DNA of 64,000 nt from Takakia lepidozioides (taxonomy: Eukaryota > Streptophyta > Takakiopsida > Takakiales > Takakiaceae). The stretch lies in contig CM060733.1 in the NCBI GenBank assembly GCA_030704615.1, positions 34,472,001-34,536,000 of the forward strand, in the 5' to 3' direction. A program made the position numbers and the translations under genes. Positions within the stretch are counted from its first letter, which is position 1. Every line of letters begins with the position of its first letter. Under the pieces are notes generated by a model, which had not been told where the DNA came from, did no database searches, and saw only the letters and a program-made list of their open reading frames with translations. Below are positions 11,545 through 23,093 of the stretch, one piece after another.

Positions 11545-12421
11545 CTCTACGTTGACCATTCTGGGTCCACATAAATATTCCATCATTGTTGGCATGTCTA
11601 ATTTGTGTTCCGAGTCGCATATGCAATTCATCAAACTCTTTTATGGTGAATTGGAGGCTAAATATGCAACAGAATAATATCCATTGGATCGCCAACATGA
11701 TTGCAATGCCTAAATTAGATCTTCCAACAATTATAGATTTATATGGGCCCACAATGGCCAACATACATACAAACCTCATGTTAGTTCGTACTTCATCGAA
11801 CACTAGCAGTTGTATCACCGATTGATCATTGTAGCATCAAATATGCACCACTGTTTACTATACAACTTCTGGTTGGAATTAGTTAATTAGTTAATTATGG
11901 TTAGAATTATTTAATATATACTCCCAAATTATGATACGAGATTCAATTTGATCATAAAAAAGATTCTAGCTTAAAATGAGATCAATTTGCAATGGTAAAG
12001 AAGATTCATAGGGATGACTTAATTGATACTGGGCATCGTGAGATCGATGACACCACGATTATATCTTTCATTGACTAGAGTAGTTGTTCGCGTGTGGACA
12101 AAAATAGTGTTATGGTGTGTGGCGTTGTCCTGTAGTGCATCTCGGCCTATTTGTGGAAGTTCAATCGGTACCTATGTATTCCGTCAATATTGGATGTTTT
12201 ATTGTATTTTTATTGTTTTTATACATTATATCCTTGGGTGTTGCCAGGATGACAGCTAATTTTCTTAGGATTCAAGTCTTTGTACTGGAGAATTCTATGT
12301 ATCGTAGCAGAGATTGGAAAGGCGGAAGTTGTTCCTCGGGGATCTTCATGATCAAGTAGATCAAAAGGCGGTTGAGACATAAGTTGGAACTGAACTTGTT
12401 GGGGAAATTGTGTTTGTCACC
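11545..12421 (+). promoter_or_regulatory. Upstream region and 5' UTR of the GH9 gene
   Basis: Collinear with the two copies at 9,940-10,480 (inverted) and 10,505-11,105. It runs directly into the start codon at 12,422. An earlier in-frame GTG at 12,410 is not used, because the family start MY...WGGPLE matches the ATG at 12,422. No clear TATA box was chosen. Confidence 0.5.
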
Positions 12422-12958
12422 ATGTACAATTCATGGGGAGGCCCACTGGAGATGACTATGGATCCAGGAACAGAAGACGATAGGAGCGCTAAGAACTTGG
12501 ATTTTGACAGGGCTTCTTTGAGGAGTTTGGATGAGACACAACAAAGTTGGCTTCTTGAGCCACAACACAAAAAGATCACTCCACAGATTAATCTCGGATG
12601 CATGACTTGTAGCCGCAAGTTGGTCAAAGTAGTTTTTTGGGTTTTTGTCATGTGCTGTGTAAGTACCGGTCTTGCCATTCTTATTTGGAAAGTAGCTCCC
12701 AAGCATCATCACCATCCGCCTCCACAAGACAACTACACCATTGCTTTGCATAAGGCTCTTCGATTTTACGACGCACAAAAATGTATGTTTCTCTCGTATG
12801 TTTGATGTTCCTTTGATTGTGCTAGAAGCGTCTTGGCCAAAAGACACTTTAGAATGCCATACACACTTATGATGAAGAAAAGCGAGGAATATGTTGTATT
12901 TTGCAATTTTGTAAAACTTTGCACTAATCTTTTGTCATACCACTTTATATATATATAT

Positions 12959-12999
<41 letters not shown>

Positions 13000-15900
13000 C
13001 TCCGGCCAAAGCCGGCGTAACTAAGAGCCACTTCACCTTGCAGCTACTGCCCCTTTCAAGGATGATCTCTTTACATAAAAATTGTAGGCTGAACATCAAA
13101 TGTGTTGTGGGCTCTTTGTCTTGATCTAGTGTTTAGATAGAATATAGAAGGTCACAAGCTAATAGCTAGAGAGATGACCAGCACATAACCAAGATGACAT
13201 ACACACTGTGTGATGAGTAATTACATCTCACACCATTGGTATTCTGTGATGAAGCTGGGCAATTGCCTCTTTCAAACAATGTCTCGTGGCGAGGGACATC
13301 AGCTTTGACTGATGGTCAAGACACAAAAGGAGCTACAACTGCTAATCTTACAGGGGGCTATTACGATGCTGGTGACAACATTAAGTTTGGCTTTCCAGGA
13401 GCTTATGCTATTACTATATTGAGCTGGAGTGTGATTGAGTATTCGGAGAAATTTCAGGCAGCTGGAGAGCTGGAACATGTCATGGAAATTATTCAGTGGG
13501 GAACCGACTACATCATGAAAACATTCAATTCTTCTAATGTACAACAAGTTTTTGCACAAGTATCCATTTTACCATCTCAAGAAGCTACTTTAAGTTATAA
13601 TTATTTTATTTTATTTTGTTCAATTGTGATTCCTAGTACTAGATTCAAATTGTTGTTAGTTGATAGTTAAATTACTGATATATTTGACCATGACCATGAC
13701 CATGACTTCAAATTTATTATAGTTGATAGGTGATTCCTCTTTATGGTGATAAGACAACCTGATGCAAGCTTGCGTCTTTCCATTTCTCGGTTGGTTCACC
13801 TCCATTAATATCCTTTTAAGGATAGCCAAAAGCAAGTATACTAAGAATTTAATCAAGAAGTGTTGGACTGACATGTTGAGTTATGCAGGTGGGAACAGGG
13901 AATACCTCAATCCCCAATGATCATTATTGTTGGGAGAGACCTGAAGATATGGATTATCCCCGTCCAGCCCTGGCCGTATCAACAGGCTCCGACTTAGCTG
14001 GAGAGATGGCTGCAGCACTAGCATCTGCTTCCATAGTATTTAAACATAGAGCAGCCTATGCATACAAATTGATAACTGGAGCTAAAGCCCTTTACAAATT
14101 TGCAAGGGATCAACAAGGTTTCTACACTTCTGGTCTACCTGCTTCAGAGCAAAAATTCTACAACTCCACATGTTATTTTGATGAGTACCTTTGGGGGGGA
14201 GCCTGGCTATTCTACGCCACAGGAAATGCAACTTATCTCAGTCTTGTCACCACACAAGGCACAGAAGACTTTTCCATTGCCCAGAGAAATGGCATGTTTG
14301 GTGTTTTTGACTGGGACAACAAGCTTGTCGGTGCACAGGTACGCACAACCTCACAAAATACCATGACTTATTCCCACTGCACTTGCTAGATTGTCCTCTT
14401 TCTTTAGTGCACAAGGTCTTCGTGCCCATATGGTGCTAAAGTTATAACTGCCTTGCAGTTACTTTTGACAAGACTGCGGATTCTACAAGGACCAGGTTAT
14501 CCATACGAAGAGGTGTTGAAGCAATACAATCATCAGACAAACTTGGTCATGTGCTCGTATCTCCCTTTCTTTAACACATTTAACCATACAAAAGGTTTTT
14601 TTTTTTTCTCTCTCTCTTTCATTTTCAATTATTTTTGTTCTTTTCTTTGGGCCCTTTAGGTTGCCCGTGGACATAATAAACGTCTTTCTTTGTCTCTCTT
14701 GACTCACATTTAATCTTGAAAATTGTGTCATGGATTTCATGGTTTACAAATCAGGTTTTATTTGACCTTGTTTCTTCGTGCTACCAAAGGCTTTGTTTCC
14801 ATCATCTAAGTGTCCACATTTGTGGATGGTAAGAGCCATATGTGGCTTTCACAAAATATTGAGATTTCCTTGTTTCATGCCAGGGGGGCTAAAGTTGTTC
14901 AATCAAAGACAACCTCAGCCGTTACAATACGTTGTGAATGCTGCATTTTTGGCAGCATTATATGCCGATTATATGGAAGCAGCCGACATTCCAGGTTGGG
15001 AGTGTGGCCCCAATTTTTACTTGACAAACACCTTGCGTAAATTTTCCCAATCCCAGGTTGGGATCTCCTATCTCTCTTCTTTGTACTTCTATTGCTGAAT
15101 ATGAGATTAAGACCCTTTTGGACTAGAGCTAGCTAATTAGGAATTTTCTTGGAATGCCATGATATCCCAGACTATGGTTATAAACAACCTTCAAAGTTGG
15201 GCAAGTGTTTAGTGCAATCGTAGAGGCCATTATAACTAGAGATACTAAAATCATTATTTTGTATGAAATCTTGCTTTCAAATTACCAATAGATCGAGCGA
15301 ATCGATTATGTTGTTGATCTCCAATGTGTTCTAATTTGAAATTGGAGATTAGACAACCCCTTCTCTCCTACTATATGTGGTTGGTCAAGATTAACTAAAT
15401 ATTTAGTTTGCTCCATTGTTGTTAGGAAACTGCCATTCATGCACCAGAAGGGAAAGATTAGTCTTATGGTTTTAACACAAATAGTCATCCACATATAGTT
15501 TTGTCCCTTATTTGCTAAGCATGGGCGAGTTGTGGTCTATTATTTGAGTGTGCATCTAATGTTTATCTAGTTGCCACATCTTATTTATGCACTTGATTGT
15601 CAAAATACACATCATTGTCGAACTCTCTATCTTATGATGGGACCTCTTCATGGCAGAAATTAAAAAAGAAGTTGATATCAAATGTCCACTTATCATACAT
15701 GAATCTGTTTTGGTGTTGAATACATAGTGTGGAGATTCTAACACGTGGTAGTGCTTAAATATTGGATTAGCTATAGTATATGTTGTGTTTATCAATTGAA
15801 CCAATGCATGAATTTGAAAACAAAGAGTGCCAAGGTTGATGGGTTGCAGTCAATTGTCGCTGCAGGTTGACTACGTGCTTGGCAACAACCCATTGAACAT

Positions 15901-16267
15901 GAGTTATGTTGTGGGTTTTGGTAACAAATATCCTCAACAAGTGCATCACCGAGGTGCCTCCATTCCAAATAATGGAATTCGATATGGCTGTACATCAAGC
16001 TTTCAATGGAGGGACAATAATACACCAAACCCACATGTGATCGAGGGTGCTATGGTTGGCGGACCAGATATACATGACAAGTATAGAGATATCCGCAACA
16101 ACTCCAATCAAGGGGAGCCAACACTTGCTGGCAATGCAGGGCTCGTCGGGGCTCTCATTGCTCTATCCACCGTGACATCCATTGGTGTGGACACCAACAC
16201 CATCTTTTCCCAAATTCCTTCTGTTTTTCCATCTCCACCCCCCCCTCCAGCCCCTTGGTCACCATAA
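12422..16267 (+). CDS. KOR: KORRIGAN-like membrane-anchored endo-1,4-beta-glucanase (GH9, class A)
   Basis: GH9 endoglucanase of the KORRIGAN type, which acts with cellulose synthase at the plasma membrane and trafficking compartments. Exons: 12422-12782, 13255-13559, 13889-14338, 14459-14594, 14884-15056, 15866-16267. All have GT-AG borders and compatible phases, giving 608 aa (Arabidopsis KOR1 is about 620). The cytosolic tail starts [10 protein letters not shown] and has a di-leucine signal (QSWLLEP, about 41-47). A single membrane segment lies at about 68-90. The catalytic domain has GGYYDAGD (about 154-161), VHHRGAS (His about 502-503) and [12 protein letters not shown] (Glu about 559). 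The C-terminus is PPPPPAPW. Several NxS/T sites are present. Intron 1 holds (TA)n(GA)n repeats. Exon 3 reads [15 protein letters not shown] where relatives have a Cys-rich stretch, a small divergence. Its promoter and last exon have duplicates elsewhere in this window. Confidence 0.93.
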
Positions 16268-16780
16268 ACATTTGTAAACGTCTAAAGTTGTACCCCAAGT
16301 GTGATATTGGCTGAAGGGTGTTGCATGTTTCTTTGCTAATGTTGTGGAGATCGCTAAGGCTAATGAGACTACACACAGTTTCATTTAACACTGCAAGCTG
16401 ATGTGGATGAATCACATTTTTTTTTTCTGAAGGCACATGCAACAAGATGCTTACGAAGGCATTCAACAAATCTTTTGTGATCAAGTGTACTATTGAAAAA
16501 TGAACAATATGTGTAGTCAGTATTGTCTACACACAAGCATATACTAGGCTCAATTCATCACACATTTTGGTTACTGAGATTCTATTCAAGAGATGTTTGC
16601 AGAATGTTTTAGCATAAAAGATGATATGTGGAATGTAATGCTTGGATCAAAGGCTTCAATCGATTTCATTTTTAAGGCATAGATGCTGCTTGCAACACTG
16701 TGTATAGCTATCAAGTTATTTCACCACTAGTGTGAAACTAGATAGGAAATAGCTAGCTTTTACATATTGACATTTGGGAT
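16268..16780. other. 3' UTR and intergenic region after the GH9 gene
   Basis: No gene. Presumably includes the 3' UTR of the endoglucanase. No clear poly(A) signal was chosen. Confidence 0.4.
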
Positions 16781-16789
16781 TGGTCCAAG

Positions 16790-17000
16790 TGTCAATCCAG
16801 GGGTCAAGGCAGATTTAGGCCTTGGAGTGGTTATCTTTGTGCAGCAAGTGCGAGAGGCTCATCTTTCTTGAGTTGAGCCTCATCGCGCCTAGCTATGGCG
16901 CCGCAGTGTGGATTCCCCATGGCGTGGGTGCACTTGGCTTGACTTGTATTTGAGTGATGAGTTTATATATGCATGAGTTTATGCTTCAGCTTTGTGAGCT
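16790..17000 (+). repeat. Segment related to the gypsy LTR at 4.9-5.1 kb
   Basis: Shares ordered blocks with about 4,930-5,075: GAGTTGAGCCTC(C)AT, GTGGATTCCC, GGGTGC(A/C)CTTGGCTTGACTT, and a following TGAGT-rich stretch. It is probably a diverged solo LTR or LTR fragment of the same superfamily. Confidence 0.5.
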
Positions 17001-17690
17001 CGCATGAGCTTGTGCTTGTATTCTTCTTCTTTATCACTCGAGAAAGATGAGCTCGTATTTGTGAGTGCCAAATACGAGTTAATTGTAGCACTTGTGGTTT
17101 TCGCTTGAGAATGAGAAACCAGGTTGTTATGCAAGGAGCATCGTGGAGCTCCTTGGTTGTTAGGAGTGGAGGCGATATGGGTTACGAGGTGGTAGACCTT
17201 GGCATTCAATCTTCAGCTTCAGAGATGAAAGCACCATGCTGCAGGTAATTCCATAGCACCTTGATGGTTTCAGATTGTATACATGCATAAGCAAGCACGA
17301 TTGCGAAGATGATCAGTCAAGAGCAGGTTATAGTGGCTTTGGCGGCGAATCTGAGAACTGGCCTTGGGAAGACGAGCTTTCATGGTGCGGAAGAGTAAAA
17401 GATCAAGCGAGAGGGCTGATTTGGCTTTGGGGCAAATCGGTGCACTTGGTGAAGTATGTTGAGATTGGGTTTCAATCTCGAGCTTCAGCATTGAGAGGGC
17501 TCTTTGCCATGGCAAGAGCAGGGCTGGAACAGGAGCTAAGAGGTGCGGCAAGGTCATGGAATGTGCACCTAGGGTTTCAGAGCTTGGAATAAGAGCTCTT
17601 GCACCACAAGAGGAGTGTCTTGTGGCTGGAAATGTAAGCCTTAGGGTTTCAGGAGCTTGGCAAAGGCTTTGGAGTGCTTAGTCTTGTCTT
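17001..17690. other. Repeat-flanking sequence, no gene
   Basis: Contains an ORF at 17,275-17,592 (+) with no recognisable family. The composition and position between LTR-like sequence and a tandem array suggest it is part of the same element. Confidence 0.3.
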
Positions 17691-18190
17691 AGAGAGCATC
17701 AAGGAGCCAAGGAGCCAAGATATGGGGCTGATATGACCTCTTGTGTGAAGGGGATGCATGTGTAGAGCATGCATTCAGCCCATTGAAGCTTCCATCTTCA
17801 AGCTTGGAGGACAAGCAAGGAAGAGAGAAGGGCTGACTTCCCTTATGTGAGGGCAATGCATGTGTGGAGCATGCTTTCAGCCTGTTGAAGGCTTGTACTT
17901 CCAGGTTTGGGAGTGCAAGAAAGGAAGGAAGGGGCTGGTTTCCCTATAGGGCATGTGTGGAGCATGCTTTCAGCTCGCTGAAGCTTGTATTTTCAGGTTG
18001 GTGGGTGCAAGAAAGGAAGCAAAGGGGCTGATTCTCTTGTGGTGAGAGTAGGGCATGTGTGGAGCATGTCTTCAGTCCATTAAGGCTTTTGTTTTCAAGC
18101 TTTAGAGAGCTAGAAGGGAAGCTAAGGGGCTGATCTGCTCTTATGTGACAGTCTAGCACTTGTAGAGCATGTTTTGAGTTGGGGTTTCAA
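17690..18190 (+). repeat. Tandem array of a roughly 105-bp unit
   Basis: Five imperfect units near 17,725, 17,826, 17,930, 18,030 and 18,130. Each carries AGGGGCTGA (or variant), a GCATGTGTGGAGCATG-type block and a T/C-rich CTTCAAGCTT-like block, followed by AAGGGAAG. No coding sense. Confidence 0.65.
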
Positions 18191-18503
18191 CTTCAAGCCT
18201 AGATAGAGCACGACTCTGGAAGCAGCATGTGCAGGGGCTGGATTAGGTGCGAAGGAGCATGCTATGGTCAAGGAAAAAGCGTGAATGAGTGCCTACAAGG
18301 GTTGTAAGTCAGCCATGTTTGGCTAGTCGCCATAGGGATCAATGGCGCTGTTTTGGGAGTTAAAAGGAAGCTTGTGTACTTAGTTTTGGTTGCAAGCACC
18401 TTCTTTTGGAATTAGAGCTACTATTTGTGGTGTGTGGGGGCTGAAGAGAGCAATAATACCTTGCTGGTTTCCTCACAGCCGCCATAGCTCATTGTAAGAG
18501 AGC
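18191..18503. other. Sequence between tandem array and integrase fragment
   Basis: No gene. It probably belongs to the element that truncates the integrase near 18,535. Confidence 0.35.
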
Positions 18504-18534
18504 TCAAAGGTCAAGAGACACAAACCCTAGTAAT

Positions 18535-19060
18535 ATCTTGTTGGTAGATTCAGCTTGACCATTTCCTTGGGGATAGTAAGCAGTACTCTTGTGATGTACG
18601 ATCATGAACTCCTCCGTCAAGCATTTTATGGCATCATTTATAAAATGTGATCCTTGATCACTGACGAATTCCAGTGGGCAACCAAATCGTGTGATGATGT
18701 TTTCATATAAGAATTTGGCTGTCGACCTGGCAGTGTTGTCTCTTAGTGCCTTGGCCTCTACCCATTTGGTAGTGTAGTTAGTGGCGTTGAGGATGTATTG
18801 GTTCTGTGTGTACCTTGCTGGAGGTTTAATGGGCCCCACGAAGTCTACTCCCCAGCGCTGGAATGGTTTTGTTGGTAGTATTGGGTGCATAGCACCCTTC
18901 CCAGTTCGTTCTACTGGTCCCATCCTCTGGAAAACATCACACTGTTGACAGTGTTCATAACTGTCTCCAAATACAGTAGGCCACCAATAACCTGCTAATA
19001 ATATCTTCTTTGCTGTCAGGTCCGAACACCTTATCATTGCGGCTAAACTTGCTTGGGCAA
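18535..19060 (-). pseudogene. Truncated Ty3/gypsy integrase
   Basis: A minus-strand fragment. It has the HHCC-end ([16 protein letters not shown], then [11 protein letters not shown]) and the catalytic core with D in [12 protein letters not shown] in VSDQGSHF and E in [13 protein letters not shown]. Immediately after the catalytic Glu (lower coordinates, near 18,535) the similarity stops, so the C-terminal integrase domain is missing. Upstream of the HHCC end the reading frame continues with unrelated residues. It resembles the Tat/Athila-type lineage, as does the element at 51.5-56.4 kb, but whether they are one family cannot be shown because that copy lacks integrase. Confidence 0.8.
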
Positions 19061-19149
19061 AAGTTTGTGCAGGCATCGCCAAGACCCCTGAGCGCCAACC
19101 TGCACTCATCGCCAGATTCCAGGACACTTGGGCAAGAGGAGGAATCATT

Positions 19150-20269
19150 TGCTATTGTGAAGGTCCAGACTCCTGCGAATGTCTAGGGGATATCCCTCCA
19201 ATGGCAACGGCACTCCCTCCTCTTCCGTTTCCCCTGAGTTTGATAAATCGGATGTCAATTGGAAGCATGTTAAGGCTTCCACGAGGACCAACCTCTTCTA
19301 CAGATAGATCTCTTAGCTCATTGGCTCTAGTCCGTTTTTGTATCTCCAATTATCAGCCTCTTGATCCCTCCTCAATCATCTTCATAGATTAGATTGCTCT
19401 TCGGATCTGTTATTGCAGGGCTCAAAAGCTCTGCGTTTGTAGCCAGCCCTCCAGCCATGGATCGGGTGGGTCGGTTCATTGAACACATATAAACCACATG
19501 GTTTATGGTTTATCCATATATGGATAAATGCGCCACTCCAACTATGTGAATCCAGTACCACCGAAGCAATCTGGACCCATCACAATCCAATTTATCTTGC
19601 ATTCAAACTTCCTAACCATGTAAGTTATAAATCCGTGAGATACAGAATGCGGGGAGAAGGTGGAGCTCCGCGATCTGCGGTGAGAGGACGCTACGACACC
19701 AGGTTCCTTCGGCGTCCATCTCCCCTCGTCTCTCTAACCTATGCCCTCCAGCGGAACCTAATCAGCCCCTTGATCATCTCCTGTCACTTTCAAGCACTTC
19801 CCTGTATCCAGGGCATCATTTTGAGATAACATGATCCGTCACCCCCTCTAGGACATTTCCCAGCAATTGCCATGTCCGCCTCTCTAACGAACAAAGGCAA
19901 ACTTGTTTATCCCTGGACATGGTCCCAATCCCCCACCTTAATGCACAACCGCCTTCATCCTGAAACCTCCCCCAAATACCCTTAGCCAAACCACCCCCAT
20001 CCAATCACCGCCTCCCTCTTGCCATCAAAATAATGAGTTCCAGCAGCCGCTGAATGCAGCCCCATACAGCCGCCACCTCCACTAAATTCCCCCTCGTGTG
20101 GACTCCCTAGCTTCTATCGCTGCTCCTCAGCTGATCAGCACAAGGGTCTCCACTGGCCTTCTTGCTCCTCTCTCGTCGCTACATTCCTAACCTGCTTCAT
20201 TGCTCCTCAGTCTTCTTCGATCTCGCCTGACCCTCTCATCATTTTATTCTGATCTAGCAGTTTTTCTCT
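19150..20269. other. Intergenic or LINE 5' region
   Basis: No supported gene. The last few hundred bases before 20,270 are C-rich on the plus strand and may be the 5' leader of the LINE. A minus-strand 65-codon ORF at 19,349-19,152 is unrecognised. Confidence 0.3.
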
Positions 20270-21342
20270 ATGGCCCACCAGCTCAATAAATCCTTCGTGC
20301 CAGCCCCGACAAGGTCTGGCTTTGCTATTTACAATGACCCAAGGCTTCTCCACCCATCCACAGACACATGCTTTTTCATGGCTCACCAGGTCCAATCATT
20401 GGGCCTAATCCCTCAAGGACGCGCCCAGGCTCCTCGTCCCTCAAATCCCAGCTGGAGGCAAGAGTCTCCAACACCTCAGCCTCCAAACGCAAGCATTGCA
20501 GAAGGAAGCAATTCTGTCGTATCTCCTCAGGCTGCCCAGGATACTGATCTACTGGACGGGCCTCTAAGCGACACTGCAGCTCTGCAGATCATGTTGGCCA
20601 AAGAACACCCCCTGGTTGAAATCGAGATGAATCAGATCAAAACAAATGTGGCGCATATCGAGAGTAATGGGGTACTCCTGCACTTCCCTGGCAAGAAGGT
20701 GAGCAGATCCTCCGCGCTTGATTGAGCCATTAGACACCTTGGAGGACAAGAGACTTAGACCAACATTTTTGCCATCCCAGAGGGAGAGGTTTCTTCTCCA
20801 TTCTATTGGACTCTAAAGAAGCAGCGGAAAAGGCATTGTCATTCAATCCACATCTACATGGATTCAACGTCAACATCTTTCCTTGGTCAAAAAGTATGGG
20901 CAATATAAATGGTAAGATATGGAGCCCCCGCATTATCTCTCTTCCATATATTCCAGACCAATACTTATTCTGCTTGCTGGCGATTGGGAACTTTTTTGGG
21001 GCATTCCTGGGGTGTCTTGCGGTATTTGACCCAACGATGAAAACAATCTTGCTGAGGGAGGACCCAACATGGAGGAGGGCCACTATTGCATCAAGGCTTC
21101 ATGAGAATGGATTTGCAAAGATAGTGGTAATGATGCCAACAGATAAGATTCTGCCTGAATTTATCATGCTGCCAATGGATGAACAGGGGAACTACTTCTC
21201 AGTCAAAGTATCTGAAGACACCGCATCCTCAACCTGTTACCACTGTGGATTATCTGGTCATCTTAGATCAAATTTCCCCAAAGCAAAAAGAAAAAGAGAG
21301 AGCAATGTTCAAGAAAGGTCCAGGCATCCAGCCTCTACTTAA
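20270..21342 (+). pseudogene. LINE ORF1 relic (L1-like, DUF4283/zinc-knuckle type)
   Basis: Two frame-shifted parts: 20,270-20,725 (Pro/Ser/Gln-rich, ending at a TGA) and 20,806-21,342. The second part has the plant L1 ORF1 pattern. A region (SFNPHLHGFNVNIFPWSKSM, then SLPYIPDQYLFCLLAIGNFF) resembles DUF4283. It is followed by a zinc knuckle CYHCGLSGHLRSNFP in which the last Cys is replaced by Phe. The protein would bind LINE RNA. It is broken and presumably inactive. Confidence 0.65.
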
Positions 21343-22200
21343 TGTCCAACTCTAGCTGTGGACCCCCACCCTCAGCCAGTGCCAATGCTAGAGTGCCATC
21401 CAGCATCCTGAATTGCTCCCTCTTGGCCTAATCAGGGACCTGAGCTCCAAGCCTAGGACTCTGCAATCAAGCAAATCTCAAGCTCCCTTCCTACTAGAAA
21501 AAGAAAGGAGCTACCAGATCCTATGTTGCTTGAAGCTGCTACGGCTCCTATACCTGCAATCCAAGCAACCATGGGGACAACTGTCGGAGATAAACAGACT
21601 GCGGGCTTCAAAGGGAAGGCAGGCTCATCATCTTCCAACAATCTGCTAGAGCAAGTCCCGCCACCTGCTCCTCTGCCAATGTCAGCATTGATAGCCTGGG
21701 AAGTGGAAATGGCAAAAACAAAAGGTATCCATGCAACCTCCGGTAACATCCTCCACAAGCTGCCAGTCTAGCAGACTCCCCGCCAAGTAATGCGTCACTC
21801 CCCAATAGCGCACAACCCCATCACGACAAAGATCTGTGCAAAATTATGTTCTTTCCCCCAACTTTCCCTCAAAGGCTGTTCTCAACTAGCTTAAAAAATG
21901 GGCTCCTCATCTCAAGAGCCAGTGGCTACATGTATCACTCCAATGGTCTTCCGCAAGCAGCCCAGACCAGCGTTTCTGGTGACAAGCCGGGACAACATAA
22001 GTTTTGATTCTATTTGGATCTCAGTGAGAGATGTTCAATCCTTCATCTCCAAAAGTCCTATGGATAGCAGTCCTGTCCCAACACTATGCAACAAAATCAA
22101 CGATTACTTCCAAACCAACCTCCCGTTGTACTCCCTCCCCTCCACCACGGCGGTCACATGGGGGACGTACCCTGACGCATTCCCAGGCCTTCATCAAGGG
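21343..22200 (+). other. Post-ORF1 LINE-like sequence without a recognised domain
   Basis: Pro/Ala-rich short ORFs, for example 21,898-22,230 in frame 1. No apurinic endonuclease motif is visible, although ORF2 should start about here in an L1-like element. Confidence 0.35.
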
Positions 22201-22370
22201 GGGTGCTATTCCGTGAGCCCGGAGGCGTGAGCCTGTGAGCCCAGGAAAGCGTGAGCCCAGCACAGGCTCACGCCACGTCAGCATGCAAACAGTGCCTATT
22301 TCCGCGGATGTCACCTATTTCCGAGTGGTGTCACCTATTTCCGCGGGTTGATGTGGGTAGAATTGAGAAT
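22200..22370 (+). repeat. Candidate left terminus of the composite DNA transposon
   Basis: Begins GGGGTGCTATTCCGTGAGCC. It contains repeated GTGAGCC motifs in both orientations (for example AGCACAGGCTCACGCC) and three copies of CACCTATTTCCG-like units. Such subterminal repeats are typical of DNA-transposon ends. A matching right-hand inverted terminus was not found, so this is inference from position and structure. Confidence 0.3.
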
Positions 22371-23093
22371 GCCTGAACAGTTTTTGATGAGGTGGACTTC
22401 ACCGTGATGGATTCACCAACCATTCTTCTAGCAGGAATAGTTTGGGGACCAACTAGCAAATGATGCGAGAATGCTCTACACGAACCAAAGTGGTTTGTTT
22501 GTTTTCGCAATGTACTTAAGTCTGTGATGTCCACAAAACACCAAATAGATTGAAGGAACAATCCAGGCAGTCCATGCAACCCCCATCTCCAACAATAGTT
22601 TGTAACCATGAATATAAATTCCACGCACACATTGCAAACAGGACAACAAGGACACACAACCATCCCATTTCAAATTTGGCCCAGAATTAAACCAAAAGAA
22701 AACTTCATATCAAGTGTCGCAGTCATCACAATCAGTGTCCACCTCCTGTGCTATGTCATCTACAAAGATTCTGGCCCCAACACCACGTGTTCTACGAAGG
22801 CCGTCGTAAGGTGGACTCGGAGTCCCATGAACGGACATGCTTGCTGCGAGTGCCTCCGCATAGACAGATAGCACGCAAGACCGAGGAGGACTGCAAACAA
22901 GTCCAAATAGGTGTGATAGCCCTGGAGGGCAAGTGGAAGCACGCGGACTCCTGCACATGTCCACAAAACCCCATTTTTAACACAATGATGCAATGCACAA
23001 GTCCAACAAAGAGGATGTCTCCCATGTGCACTTTGCCTCAAGAACAGCGATTCTCGATATTGAAACAACAATGCAAGCATGCAAAGGTTGAAC
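22371..23093 (-). other. 3' flank of the ParB/methyltransferase gene
   Basis: No complete gene. On the minus strand a frame ending at 22,710 gives an acidic tail (FVDDIAQEVDTDCDDCDT). The last assigned codons of the upstream gene overlap a good splice donor (CCT|GTGAGT near 23,097), so an alternative 3' exon here is possible. Phases were not resolved. Confidence 0.3.
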
